Shown in pieces: positions 16,121-24,523 of a stretch of 52,070 nt of DNA; the stretch's first letter is position 1, and each line of letters starts with the position of its first letter. The stretch spans positions 1-52,070 of the forward strand of contig CAINLR010000076.1 of the NCBI GenBank assembly GCA_903850425.1, read 5' to 3'. The stretch is from an uncultured Verrucomicrobia subdivision 3 bacterium. GTDB taxonomy: Bacteria > Verrucomicrobiota > Verrucomicrobiia > Limisphaerales > UBA11358. A model generated the notes under the pieces. It made no database searches and was not told where the DNA came from. It was given only the letters and a program-made list of their open reading frames with translations. Both the position numbers and the translations under genes were made by a program.

Positions 16121-18237
16121 CTGGCGTGAAAGACCGCGAGACAAACTTGAGTCGAGGCCGGATCATTCAGGCAAAGCAGGCCGTCGCTGATGCGCGGTGA
16201 TGGTTCGCCTTTGAGCCGGATGGGAAAGCGTTCGCTCAGCGAACGGGCGTAAACCGCAAAATTCTCGAAACCCTCGGCGAGCACTCGCTTGAGGCCGACT
16301 AGCCGGAACTCGCCGCGGCTGCCGGGCGCAACGTGTTTCATCAGCTCCACTGTCACGCGGCCCATCGTGTAGCGCGGATTGATTTCCACAATCGGCTTGA
16401 GCCGGACTTTCCCATCCGCCGCGCGATAGGCAAAGGCGTCAATGCCCACCGGGCCGAGGAAGTGGACGCGGCGCAATTCAACTTCGAGCACCGCGAAAAT
16501 ATCCGCGTAAAGTGCGTGCAGCCGTTGCGCGATGTCGGGCGGCTCGGGGAACAGCGCGAGCAAGTTGATCGGAATCTTCTTCTGATGCCCCGGCAGCGCG
16601 ACGTTGGCCTGGAACTGACCGCGCGCGTCGTTGATCAAACCGGTGTAGCCGCAAAGCTTCAGTCCTTCGTCCGACATTTCCAGTTGCACGGAAAAATCCA
16701 GCTCCCGTTCCAGCCACGGCTCGACGACGAGTTGTCCCCCGTTGGCAACCGCGTTCGTGATCCAGCGGCGGTGCGTTTCCAAAACCGCCGGCTCGAACAA
16801 GCGCATCGCGTTGCTGCCGGCGAGGCCGAGCGATTCTTTGATGACAATTTTGTGATGGCCGCGCTGGCGAATGGTCGCGATGGCCGCCAGCGCTTTGGCC
16901 AAAGAATTCACGGCCCCGCCAACTTCGTGGGTGGTGCAGAGCCAGTCATCGTCGGTAGGGCGGCCCTGCGGCGCCGCCTCCCGGTTCTGGCTGCGCGGCA
17001 GCGCAGCCCTACCAACCAGAATTTTATTCAACAGCGCCGCGCTCCACGCTTTCGAGTAGAGCTGCGCGATATCTGGATTAAAACTCCCGCTTACGGTGCG
17101 CTGCTCGCCGGTGAGATTGGCGAAGATCGGTTCGAGTGATTCCACGCTGTCCGGTCCCCACGCCCACGGGCGCAAACGCCCAAGCTTGCGTTCAGCCAGA
17201 CTGTCGCGATTCTCCAGCTCCACAAATTCCGGCAACGCAAAACCGGCCTGCTTGATGCCGCTCAAAAATTCCACCGACGGCTTTTCGTTCACCAACACGA
17301 TGTCGTCCTGCCGACATAAGAACTGCGGCAGGTTCGCAAGGTCGCGCGCGAGCTGCGTCTGATGCTTGGTGGGATTGAACGATTTACCATGCGCGATCCG
17401 GGCTTCGGCGAACGGATTGAAAACAAACACATTCGGCGTGCGGCCTTTGGATTGCGAGAACACGTCGAGCTGCGCGATGAATTCCGGGTCGAGTCCGGCC
17501 GCGCGGCGGCCTTCCACATTCAGCGTCATGCCTTTTGCGCGCTGTGGCGAGAGCGGAAATTTGAGCTGGCGGCAGAAGGCTTCCCAATCGCTCTCGCTCG
17601 GATTTTTCCAGCGGCGAAACCATTTCAGGCCGTAGGCGACATGTCCGATTTCGTCGTGATAAATTTTGTCGAGCAGCTTGGCGGTCGCGGCATCACCGAC
17701 CGTGGCGAAGCCTTGCGCGAAGTGCCGCGCGAAATCCAGATTCGCCTGCTCGAACGTCAGGCAGAGGCTGGAGACGTAATCCATCGGATTTTCCATCACG
17801 GAAACCGAGCGCCAGAAATAGCCGCTCACCGGCAGCTCGCCGAAGTGGACGCCGCATTGCTTCATGCGGTGCAGGTAAAGCTGCGTGTGTTCCTGTTCGT
17901 CCTTGAGCGTTTGATAAACCCCTTTGCGAAACGCGGCGGGCGCCTCGGGAAAGCGCAGCAGCACGAGCGCCATCAATTCGGTGGCGAGCAATTCGTGGTT
18001 CGCAAAAAAGTGCAGCAACTTGCCGCGTTCACTTTCCTGCTCCAGATTTTTGGTGCCGGGAAAACTGTCGCGCGCCTCGCCGGTGGCTTTGAATTGCAAC
18101 TCGGCCGGACGACCGGGCGCGGCGGGCGTCTCGAAGGCCGGACCGGGACGATCGTCGGTAACGTCCGCCGGACGCAGGAGTTTTTCCTCCAGCGTCGTGG
18201 CGAACAAAACGCGCTCGGCAAATTCACGCAGTTCCAT
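16054..18237 (-). CDS. Ferritin-like (DUF455) and ATP-grasp fusion protein
   Basis: This 727-residue protein has two parts. Residues 1 to about 290 are a DUF455 ferritin-like domain with a plausible complete di-iron ligand set: E82 or E87, E114xxH117, E163 and E196xxH199. Residues about 300-690 look like an ATP-grasp ligase, with IVIKESLGLAGSN near 465 as the glycine-rich ATP loop, VEPWLERELDFSV, and VEINPRYTMG near 620 with the metal-binding E-x-N-x-R. I know of no assigned reaction for such a fusion. A 60-bp palindrome is embedded in frame at residues 409-428. The gene follows pntB by 121 bp on the same strand and its 3' end overlaps the ABC-F gene. Confidence 0.75.
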   Translation of the reverse strand: MELREFAERVLFATTLEEKLLRPADVTDDRPGPAFETPAAPGRPAELQFKATGEARDSFPGTKNLEQESERGKLLHFFANHELLATELMALVLLRFPEAPAAFRKGVYQTLKDEQEHTQLYLHRMKQCGVHFGELPVSGYFWRSVSVMENPMDYVSSLCLTFEQANLDFARHFAQGFATVGDAATAKLLDKIYHDEIGHVAYGLKWFRRWKNPSESDWEAFCRQLKFPLSPQRAKGMTLNVEGRRAAGLDPEFIAQLDVFSQSKGRTPNVFVFNPFAEARIAHGKSFNPTKHQTQLARDLANLPQFLCRQDDIVLVNEKPSVEFLSGIKQAGFALPEFVELENRDSLAERKLGRLRPWAWGPDSVESLEPIFANLTGEQRTVSGSFNPDIAQLYSKAWSAALLNKILVGRAALPRSQNREAAPQGRPTDDDWLCTTHEVGGAVNSLAKALAAIATIRQRGHHKIVIKESLGLAGSNAMRLFEPAVLETHRRWITNAVANGGQLVVEPWLERELDFSVQLEMSDEGLKLCGYTGLINDARGQFQANVALPGHQKKIPINLLALFPEPPDIAQRLHALYADIFAVLEVELRRVHFLGPVGIDAFAYRAADGKVRLKPIVEINPRYTMGRVTVELMKHVAPGSRGEFRLVGLKRVLAEGFENFAVYARSLSERFPIRLKGEPSPRISDGLLCLNDPASTQVCLAVFHASHAAGDFVSLADLMASSSSQRA
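16954..17013. repeat. 60-bp palindromic repeat inside the ferritin/ATP-grasp gene
   Basis: GGTAGGGCGGCCCTGCGGCG and the complement of the 3' arm, GGTAGGGCTGCGCTGCCGCG, share most positions and run to GCC on both sides. The element is 60 bp, a multiple of three, and is read as about 20 residues (GRAALPRSQNREAAPQGRPT) between a helix and the DDDW motif. This repeat type normally lies between genes. Confidence 0.75.
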
Positions 18238-18358
18238 GGAACACGAATGAAGTAACAGTTACGCGGCGCGATGGCCAGCCGGTCTTGCTGGCAAATCCAT
18301 GTGGAAGCTTAGTGGCAAGGCCCCGTGCGACCAAGGCCACCCAAACGCATCTCCAACC

Positions 18359-19807
18359 TCAGCTCGCTTTCACTTGCGCGACCAGTGCGTTGAGCGAGGC
18401 TTTTGCATCGCCGAACAGCATGCGGGTATTGTCTTTGTAGAAGAGATGATTTTCAATGCCGGCGAACCCGGCGGCCATCGAGCGTTTCATCACGATGACG
18501 GTCTTGCAACGATCGGCCTCAATGATGGGCATGCCGTAGATCGGACTGGATTTGTCCTCGCGCGCGGCGGGATTCACCACGTCGTTGGCACCGATGACGA
18601 GACAGACATCCACGCGATCCATCGAGGGATTGATGGCTTCCATTTCCACGAGCTGGTCGTAGGGAACATTCGCCTCGGCGAGCAATACATTCATGTGGCC
18701 AGGCATGCGGCCGGCGACCGGATGAATGGCAAATTGCACTTCCACGCCGCGTTTGCCGAGTTCCTCGGTGAGTTCGCGGACGGAATGTTGCGCCTGCGCC
18801 ACGGCCATGCCGTAGCCGGGCACCACCACCACGCGCTGGGCATACGCGAGCAGCAATGCCACTTCGTCGGCTTGAATCGGTTTGACGGTTCCAGCAACTC
18901 CGCCCGCAGCGGCAGCGCTGCCACCGCTCGAACCAAACGCACCGAACAAAACATTCGTGACCGGGCGGTTCATCGCCTTGCACATGAGCAGCGTGAGCAA
19001 GGTGCCGGAGGAGCCGACGAGCGTTCCGGCAACGACCATCGCCAGATTATTGATGGCAAATCCATCCGCCGCCACGGCGAGGCCGGTGAAGGAATTCAGG
19101 AGCGAGATCACGACCGGCATGTCCGCCCCGCCGATGGGCATGACCATCGCCACGCCGAAAAACAAGGCGAGACAGAACAGCACAATAAACGCCAGGGTGG
19201 CGTTGCCGCCGGAAGCATTGAAAGTGAGGAACCCGCACAGACCGAGAATGACGAGCAGGATGAGGCCGTTCAAAATGTTCTGGCCGGGGAACGTGTGCGG
19301 TTTTTCAAATTTTCCCTCCAGCTTCAGATACGCGATGATGCTGCCGGAAAATGAGAGCGAGCCGATGAGCGTGGCGAACAGCATGGAGCCGGCGATGAAG
19401 GCGGAAGCTGCCTGCAGCGCTGGCAGTTTGATCCCGGCAATTTCGGGGCCGTGCGCGCCCTTGATGAATTCCAGACTCGCCACCAAAGCGGCTGCCCCGC
19501 CCCCGAGCCCGTTGAAGAGCGCGACCATCTGCGGCATCGAAGTCATCTTCACGGAATACGCGCCGATCGCGCCAATGATCAATCCGATGAGGGTGCCGAT
19601 GACGATGAGCGTGTAATTAAAACTCCAGCCGTGCGACCACACGGAGGTGCCATCGGTCTTGAGCAGCACGCACAGCGCGATGAACATTCCGGCCGCAGCG
19701 ACCAGGTTGCCGAGCCGCGCGGTTTTCGGCGAACTCAGAAACTTGATGCCGAGGATGAATAAAACCGAGACACCGATGATGACGAGGGGAACGATTTGAG
19801 AACTCAT
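18359..19807 (-). CDS. pntB: NAD(P) transhydrogenase subunit beta
   Basis: The 482-residue protein has about nine hydrophobic helices in its first 290 residues (domain II). The soluble NADP(H)-binding domain III follows, with VVPGYGMAVAQAQ at the start of its Rossmann fold, the HPVAGRMPGHMNVLLAEA motif, and VIGANDVVNPAA, then the MKRSMAAGFAG loop. It forms the proton channel and NADP site of the membrane transhydrogenase. It starts two bases after pntAb, indicating one operon with pntAa and pntAb. Confidence 0.96.
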   Translation of the reverse strand: MSSQIVPLVIIGVSVLFILGIKFLSSPKTARLGNLVAAAGMFIALCVLLKTDGTSVWSHGWSFNYTLIVIGTLIGLIIGAIGAYSVKMTSMPQMVALFNGLGGGAAALVASLEFIKGAHGPEIAGIKLPALQAASAFIAGSMLFATLIGSLSFSGSIIAYLKLEGKFEKPHTFPGQNILNGLILLVILGLCGFLTFNASGGNATLAFIVLFCLALFFGVAMVMPIGGADMPVVISLLNSFTGLAVAADGFAINNLAMVVAGTLVGSSGTLLTLLMCKAMNRPVTNVLFGAFGSSGGSAAAAGGVAGTVKPIQADEVALLLAYAQRVVVVPGYGMAVAQAQHSVRELTEELGKRGVEVQFAIHPVAGRMPGHMNVLLAEANVPYDQLVEMEAINPSMDRVDVCLVIGANDVVNPAAREDKSSPIYGMPIIEADRCKTVIVMKRSMAAGFAGIENHLFYKDNTRMLFGDAKASLNALVAQVKAS

Positions 19808-19809
19808 GG

Positions 19810-20085
19810 CTATTTCTTTTTCTTGAACATTTGCAGCATGCGGTCGGTGACCATGAAGCCGCCAAACACGTTGGCCGAGCCGAAAACAACCGCGACAAAT
19901 CCTAGCGCCTGCGCGAGCGGCGTGGCCGCGTCGGCCAGCACCAGAATGCCGCCGAATAATATGATTCCGTGAATGGCGTTGGTGCCGGACATCAAGGGGG
20001 TGTGCAACATCGAAGGCACTTTTGAAATCACCTCGATGCCGACGAAAATGGCGAGGATGAAGATGAACAGGACGTTGGTATCCAT
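19810..20085 (-). CDS. pntAb: NAD(P) transhydrogenase subunit alpha 2 (membrane part)
   Basis: The 91-residue protein consists of three hydrophobic helices with the family sequence FVGIEVISKVPSMLHTPLMS and GTNAIHGIILFGG. It corresponds to the C-terminal membrane domain of E. coli PntA. As in Rhodospirillum rubrum, it is encoded by a separate gene between pntAa and pntB. The gaps on its two sides are six and two bases. Confidence 0.96.
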   Translation of the reverse strand: MDTNVLFIFILAIFVGIEVISKVPSMLHTPLMSGTNAIHGIILFGGILVLADAATPLAQALGFVAVVFGSANVFGGFMVTDRMLQMFKKKK

Positions 20086-20091
20086 AAATTG

Positions 20092-21225
20092 TTAGCTGGT
20101 TTTGGGGAGGAGTTTTTCGTTCACGATTTTGCCGCCGTGCGTCACGAGGCAGCCCTTGATGATTTCATCGTCGAGCTTGAGGACGAAGGTCTTTTCTTTC
20201 TTGTCCCAGAACTCTTCGACGAGCGCTACGAGGTTCGCGGCGTAAACCTGGCTGGCATGCAGCGGCACGCGGCCGGGCAGGTTGGCGATGCCAATGATTT
20301 TTACGCCATGGCGGTCGGTGATCTGGTCATAGACCACGCCTTCGACATTGCCGCCGGTCTCGACGGCGAGATCCACGACCACGCTGCCGGGCTTCATGGC
20401 ATTGAGCATTTCGGCGGTGACAAGAATCGGCGCCTTGCGCCCGAACACCTGCGCGGCGGAAATCACCACGTCGGAATCGCCACAGGTTTTCTTCATCGCG
20501 TCGCGCTGCTTTTGAATCTGCTCTTCGGTCAATGCTTTCGCGTAGCCGTCCTTCGTTTGGCCGGTTTCGCCAATATCAATCTTGAGAAATTGTGCGCCGA
20601 GCGATTTTACCTGCTCCTCCACGACGGGCCGCGTGTCGTAGGCGGTGACTTTCGCGCCGAGACGTTTTGCGGTGGCGATGGCTTGCAAGCCCGCGACGCC
20701 AACGCCGATGATGAAAACTTTGGACGGCAAAATCGTGCCCGCTGCCGTGGTCATCATCGGAAAAATCTTGTTGGAATAGCGCGCAGCAAGAATGACGGCT
20801 TCGTAGCCGCCGAGATTGGCCTGCGAGGACAGCACATCCATCTTCTGGGCGCGCGTCGTGCGTGGAATAAATTCCATGCTGATGGCGCTGACGCCGCGCT
20901 CGGCGAATTTCTGGACCAGCTCCTTTTCGTTGAAGGGATCCAGCAGGCTTGCGTGGATCGCCCCGGCTTTGAGCCAGGCGATTTCTTCCACCGGCGGCTT
21001 GCGCAGCCGCAGCACGATGTCGCCGGACGCGATGAGTTCTTTGCGGTCGGCGGTGATGAGCGCGCCGGCTTTTAGATAGGCTTCGTCAGAAAAGCCCGCC
21101 GGGAGTCCGAGCCCGGCTTCAACTTCGACCTGCGCGCCGAGCTTGACCAGTTTGGCGACGCTGTCGGGCGTCAGGGGTGCGCGGCTTTCGCCCGGATGCG
21201 TCTCGCGTGGAACGGAAATTTTCAT
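20092..21225 (-). CDS. pntAa: NAD(P) transhydrogenase subunit alpha 1 (NAD-binding)
   Basis: This 377-residue soluble subunit binds NAD(H). It opens with ISVPRETHPGESRAPLTPDS and contains the Rossmann fingerprint VFIIGVGVAGLQAIATAKRLGA at about 165-186 (with AYDTRP after it) and GSVVVDLAVETGGNVE near 275. With PntAb and PntB it couples proton re-entry to hydride transfer from NADH to NADP+, giving NADPH for biosynthesis and thiol defence. It is the first gene of the operon, and an extended -10 promoter lies just before it. Confidence 0.96.
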   Translation of the reverse strand: MKISVPRETHPGESRAPLTPDSVAKLVKLGAQVEVEAGLGLPAGFSDEAYLKAGALITADRKELIASGDIVLRLRKPPVEEIAWLKAGAIHASLLDPFNEKELVQKFAERGVSAISMEFIPRTTRAQKMDVLSSQANLGGYEAVILAARYSNKIFPMMTTAAGTILPSKVFIIGVGVAGLQAIATAKRLGAKVTAYDTRPVVEEQVKSLGAQFLKIDIGETGQTKDGYAKALTEEQIQKQRDAMKKTCGDSDVVISAAQVFGRKAPILVTAEMLNAMKPGSVVVDLAVETGGNVEGVVYDQITDRHGVKIIGIANLPGRVPLHASQVYAANLVALVEEFWDKKEKTFVLKLDDEIIKGCLVTHGGKIVNEKLLPKTS

Positions 21226-21242
21226 AACTTAAATTCGCGGAG

Positions 21243-21251
21243 ATTATATCA
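21243..21251 (-). promoter_or_regulatory. Extended -10 promoter of the pnt operon
   Basis: On the minus strand TGATATAAT (TGN plus a perfect TATAAT) lies 18 bp before the pntAa ATG. No good -35 box is seen at 17 bp (GGTTAC), which fits an extended -10 promoter. The leader would be about ten nucleotides. Confidence 0.6.
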
Positions 21252-21373
21252 GTTTCCAAGTGCAAGTAACCCCTTATTTCCGTTTTGGGTTTTCCCAGCA
21301 TGAAGATTTTACCGAAGCACAACTCGCCAAGTCGTTTCGCGTGCACCGTCCGTCGCTCGAACTTGAGTCCAAC

Positions 21374-22813
21374 TCAAACCGCCGCACACAAACTCACTGA
21401 CTTGGGAAGTTCCGCCAGATAGTTGTCCATCGCCTGCGCGGATTTCTTGCCGTCGCCCATCGCCAGGATCACCGTGGCCGCACCGCGCACGATGTCGCCG
21501 CCGGCAAACACGCCGGGAATGCTCGTGGCGCCATTTTCATCCGCGACGATGTTGCCCCACTTGTTCAATTTCAAATCCGGGCAGGTGGCCGTGAGCAGCG
21601 GATTGGCTTTCGTGCCGATGGCCACGACCACGACATCGCAATCCAAAATAAATTCCGAGCCGGGAATGACTTCGGGGCGACGCCGGCCGGAGCTGTCGGG
21701 TTCGCCGAGTTTCATCTTCTGGCATTTCATGCCCGTGACCCAGCGCTTGTCGTTGCCGATGACTTCAATCGGCGCGGTGAGAAATTCAAATTGAATCCCT
21801 TCCTGCTCGGCGTGGTGAACTTCCTCGGCACGAGCCGGCAGCTCGTCGTGCGTGCGGCGATAAACGATCATCGCCTCCTTCGCGCCGAGCCGCTTGGCCG
21901 TGCGCACGGCGTCCATCGCCACGTTGCCGCCACCGACGACCGCGACGCGCTGACCGTTCAGCACCGGCGTGTCGGAACGCGGAAAATCATACGCCGCCAT
22001 CAGGTTGATGCGCGTGAGATATTCGTTGGCAGAGTAAACGCCTTTGAAATTTTCGCCCGGCACATTCATGAAGACCGGCAAACCCGCGCCATTGGCGATG
22101 AAGATGGCGTCGAATTTTTCCTGCAACTCGGGAATCGTGTAGGTGCGGCCGATGATGACGTTGCACTCGATTTTCACGCCGGCGGCTTCGAGCCGCTGGA
22201 CTTCCTGCGCGACGATTTTTTTCGGCAGCCGAAATTCCGGGATACCGTAAATCAACACGCCGCCCGCCTTGTGCAAGGCTTCGTAAATGGTCACGTCATG
22301 GCCGCGCTTGGCGAGCTCGCCGGCGGCGGTCAGGCCCGCGGGCCCGGAGCCAACGATGGCGACTTTCTTGCCGGTCGGCTGCGGCTTGACCTGCGGCAAC
22401 TGGTCGCGATTTTCGCGGGCCCAGTCGGCGACGTAGCGTTCCAGATAACCCACCCCCACGGGCATTCCTTTCCCGGCGCGCACGCAAACGGCTTCACACT
22501 GCGTTTCCTGCGGACAGACGCGCCCGGTCACAGCGGGCAGCGCATTGTCGCACAGCAAACTTTGCGCGGCCTCCGCGAGTTTGCCGGCGGTGAGCAGATC
22601 GAGAAATTTCGGGATGTTCACGCCCACGGGACAGCCGTTCATGCAGCGCGGATCTTTACATTGCAGGCAGCGGTCCGCTTCCAACAGCGCCAGCCGCTCG
22701 GGCAGGCCGAGATTCACTTCCAGAAAATTAGCGGCGCGCGCGGCGGCGTCCTGTTCCGGCATGGCTTGCCGGGTGATTTGCATCCGTTGTTTGGCGGTGA
22801 TTCTGGGTGTCAT
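21374..22813 (-). CDS. NfnB-like/GltD-like flavoprotein oxidoreductase
   Basis: Starting at the ATG at 22813 the protein has 479 residues. The N-terminus binds two iron-sulfur clusters through CLQCKDPRCMNGCPVG and a second cysteine set (CPQETQCEAVC). FAD binding is shown by VAIVGSGPAGLTAAGELAKR and NADPH binding by VAVVGGGNVAMDAVRTAKRLG, with a final FAGGDIVRGAATVI motif. This is the homotetrameric glutamate synthase small-subunit type. Its partner at 22815, one base upstream, is an NfnA-like FAD/2Fe-2S protein, so ferredoxin:NADP oxidoreductase (NfnAB) or sulfide dehydrogenase (SudAB) activity is more likely than glutamate synthesis. No large GltB subunit is nearby. Confidence 0.88.
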   Translation of the reverse strand: MTPRITAKQRMQITRQAMPEQDAAARAANFLEVNLGLPERLALLEADRCLQCKDPRCMNGCPVGVNIPKFLDLLTAGKLAEAAQSLLCDNALPAVTGRVCPQETQCEAVCVRAGKGMPVGVGYLERYVADWARENRDQLPQVKPQPTGKKVAIVGSGPAGLTAAGELAKRGHDVTIYEALHKAGGVLIYGIPEFRLPKKIVAQEVQRLEAAGVKIECNVIIGRTYTIPELQEKFDAIFIANGAGLPVFMNVPGENFKGVYSANEYLTRINLMAAYDFPRSDTPVLNGQRVAVVGGGNVAMDAVRTAKRLGAKEAMIVYRRTHDELPARAEEVHHAEQEGIQFEFLTAPIEVIGNDKRWVTGMKCQKMKLGEPDSSGRRRPEVIPGSEFILDCDVVVVAIGTKANPLLTATCPDLKLNKWGNIVADENGATSIPGVFAGGDIVRGAATVILAMGDGKKSAQAMDNYLAELPKSVSLCAAV

Positions 22814-22814
22814 A

Positions 22815-23666
22815 TCAGGCGTTGGCTGCGGCGGCTTTTTCCATGCGGCAGGTGCCGTTGGCGCAGGCGATGGAGCGCTGTTCAAATTCGCGGTAGGTCG
22901 AAAGCCGGTCCTGCAACTCATCAAAATTCACCAGATGCCCGTCGAATTCCGGGCCGTCCACGCAGGCAAACTTGGTTTCGCTGCCGAGCGAAACGCGACA
23001 GCCGCCGCACATGCCGGTGCCGTCAATCATGACCGGATTCAGCGAGACAATCGTGCGGACGCCGAGGCCGCGCGTCAGGTTGGCCACCGCGCGCATCATC
23101 GGCACGGGGCCGACGGCATAGACGATTTCCACTTTTCCCGCCGCGAGAATTTCCCTGGCGGCATCCGTCACAAAACCTTTGCGGCCGTAGCTGCCGTCGT
23201 CCGTGCAGACCACAACTTTGCCGTAGCGCTCAAGCTCTTTTTCAAAAATCACCCATTCTTTCGAGCGGCCGCCGATGACGCTCGTTACCTGCACGCCGCG
23301 CTGTTTCAAGCCTTGCGCAATCGGATGCACGACCGCCGTGCCGACGCCGCCACCGATACACAACGCGTGGCCGCGCTCAATCATTTCCGTCGGATGGCCC
23401 AGCGGCCCGGCGACGTCGCGAATAAAATCACCCACGTTGAGCGCCACGAGTTCATTGGTGCTTTTGCCCACGGCTTGTATGACCAGCGTGATCGTGCCAG
23501 TTTCGGAATTGGAATCAGCAACCGTGAGCGGAATGCGCTCGGCGTTTTCGGAAAGGTGGACGATGACGAACTGCCCGGCCTGCCGGATCTGGGCGATGCG
23601 CGGCGCGTGAACGTCCAGTCGCGTGACGTTCGGGCTCAGGGTCTGTTTGGCCAATATGCGATGCAT
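22815..23666 (-). CDS. NfnA/SudB-like FAD and 2Fe-2S oxidoreductase subunit
   Basis: The ATG at 23666 gives 283 residues beginning MHRILAKQTLSPN, the normal start of this family. A ferredoxin-reductase-type FAD domain and an NAD(P) domain with CIGGGVGTAVVHPIAQ and YAVGPVPMMRAV are followed by a CGGCRVSLG...FACVDGPEFDG region. The latter gives a C-x2-C-x11-C cluster site for 2Fe-2S. The family includes the bifurcating NfnA, SudB and PyrK. The stop codon is one base before the start of the NfnB-like gene, so they are translationally coupled. Reaction choice (bifurcating transhydrogenase or sulfide/polysulfide reduction) cannot be settled from sequence. Confidence 0.87.
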   Translation of the reverse strand: MHRILAKQTLSPNVTRLDVHAPRIAQIRQAGQFVIVHLSENAERIPLTVADSNSETGTITLVIQAVGKSTNELVALNVGDFIRDVAGPLGHPTEMIERGHALCIGGGVGTAVVHPIAQGLKQRGVQVTSVIGGRSKEWVIFEKELERYGKVVVCTDDGSYGRKGFVTDAAREILAAGKVEIVYAVGPVPMMRAVANLTRGLGVRTIVSLNPVMIDGTGMCGGCRVSLGSETKFACVDGPEFDGHLVNFDELQDRLSTYREFEQRSIACANGTCRMEKAAAANA

Positions 23667-23849
23667 TGCCGCAAATTTTACCCTGCTGCTCCAGCCTCGC
23701 CATGCGCCGATTGCTTTATGCCTGCCATATTTTGTCCGGGCGCGAAAAAATGCGCCACGGCGCTTGCCCTGGGTCGCCAGGCAGGCTTGGGACACGTTTC
23801 CACCAGCTCAACTTCGGTGTCAGGTTAAACCCTTTTTTCCAGGCAGCCT

Positions 23850-24419
23850 TCAACGCACCCACTTAACTTCCGATGGCGGACGGTGGCGGCTCATCCGGTG
23901 CAGTAGTTTCTCCGGGTCGTGGTCCGCGATCACCAGTTCGCGATGTTTCGCGCGGATGAAACCCTCCGCCGTCGTGTGATCCAGAAATTCCAGCAGGCTG
24001 CGATAAAACCCATTCACATTGAAAAGCCCGAACGGCTTCTGGTGCCAGCCGAGCTGACTCCACGCCAGCACCTCGAAAAATTCCTCGAATGTCCCGTAGC
24101 CGCCCGGCAGCGCGATGAAGCCATCGGACAATTCCGCCATCAACGCCTTGCGTTCATGCATGTTTTTCACCACGCGCAAGTCCGGCAACTTTTCGTGGAC
24201 AACTTCCTTGATCACCAGTTTTTCAGGAATCACGCCGATGACATGGCCGCCGTGTTTCAGCGCCGCGTCCGCCACGATGCCCATCAGGCCCACCATGCCG
24301 CCGCCATAGACGAGTTCGATATTTTCGCGCGCGAGCAAGGCGCCGAGTTGTTCCGCCGCCGCCGCGTATTCCGGGCGGACGCCTTGGTTGGAGCCGCAAT
24401 AGACGGCGATGCGTTTCAT
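23850..24419 (-). CDS. LOG family nucleoside monophosphate phosphoribohydrolase-like protein
   Basis: The 189-residue protein has both LOG motifs: a nucleotide-binding YGGGMVGLMG near residue 38 and the catalytic PGGYGTFEEFFE near 105. LOG proteins cleave the ribose phosphate from cytokinin riboside monophosphates or related nucleotides. In bacteria the physiological substrate is often unknown. It stands between a repeat-filled gap upstream and 183 bp before the Nfn-like operon, so it may be a single-gene unit. Length fits the family. Confidence 0.92.
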   Translation of the reverse strand: MKRIAVYCGSNQGVRPEYAAAAEQLGALLARENIELVYGGGMVGLMGIVADAALKHGGHVIGVIPEKLVIKEVVHEKLPDLRVVKNMHERKALMAELSDGFIALPGGYGTFEEFFEVLAWSQLGWHQKPFGLFNVNGFYRSLLEFLDHTTAEGFIRAKHRELVIADHDPEKLLHRMSRHRPPSEVKWVR

Positions 24420-24424
24420 TTATC

Positions 24425-24523
24425 GTGGCACAGGCATCTTGCCTGTGCGTTCCAAGATGGTGGCATTATCACGAAACCCGTGCGACGAAAAACAGAAACA
24501 TACGGGCAGGATGCCTGTGCCAC
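24425..24523. repeat. Palindromic repeat of the GTGGCACAGGCATC type
   Basis: GTGGCACAGGCATCTTGCCTG (24425-24445, continuing TG) is complemented by GGGCAGGATGCCTGTGCCAC at 24504-24523. Each arm is itself partly self-complementary. The element fills the gap between tag and the LOG gene; it touches the tag stop codon. Confidence 0.75.

Noticed and set aside
21374-22813. Annotation as glutamate synthase small subunit
   Set aside because: No large GltB subunit is nearby, and the coupled partner is an NfnA/SudB-type protein.
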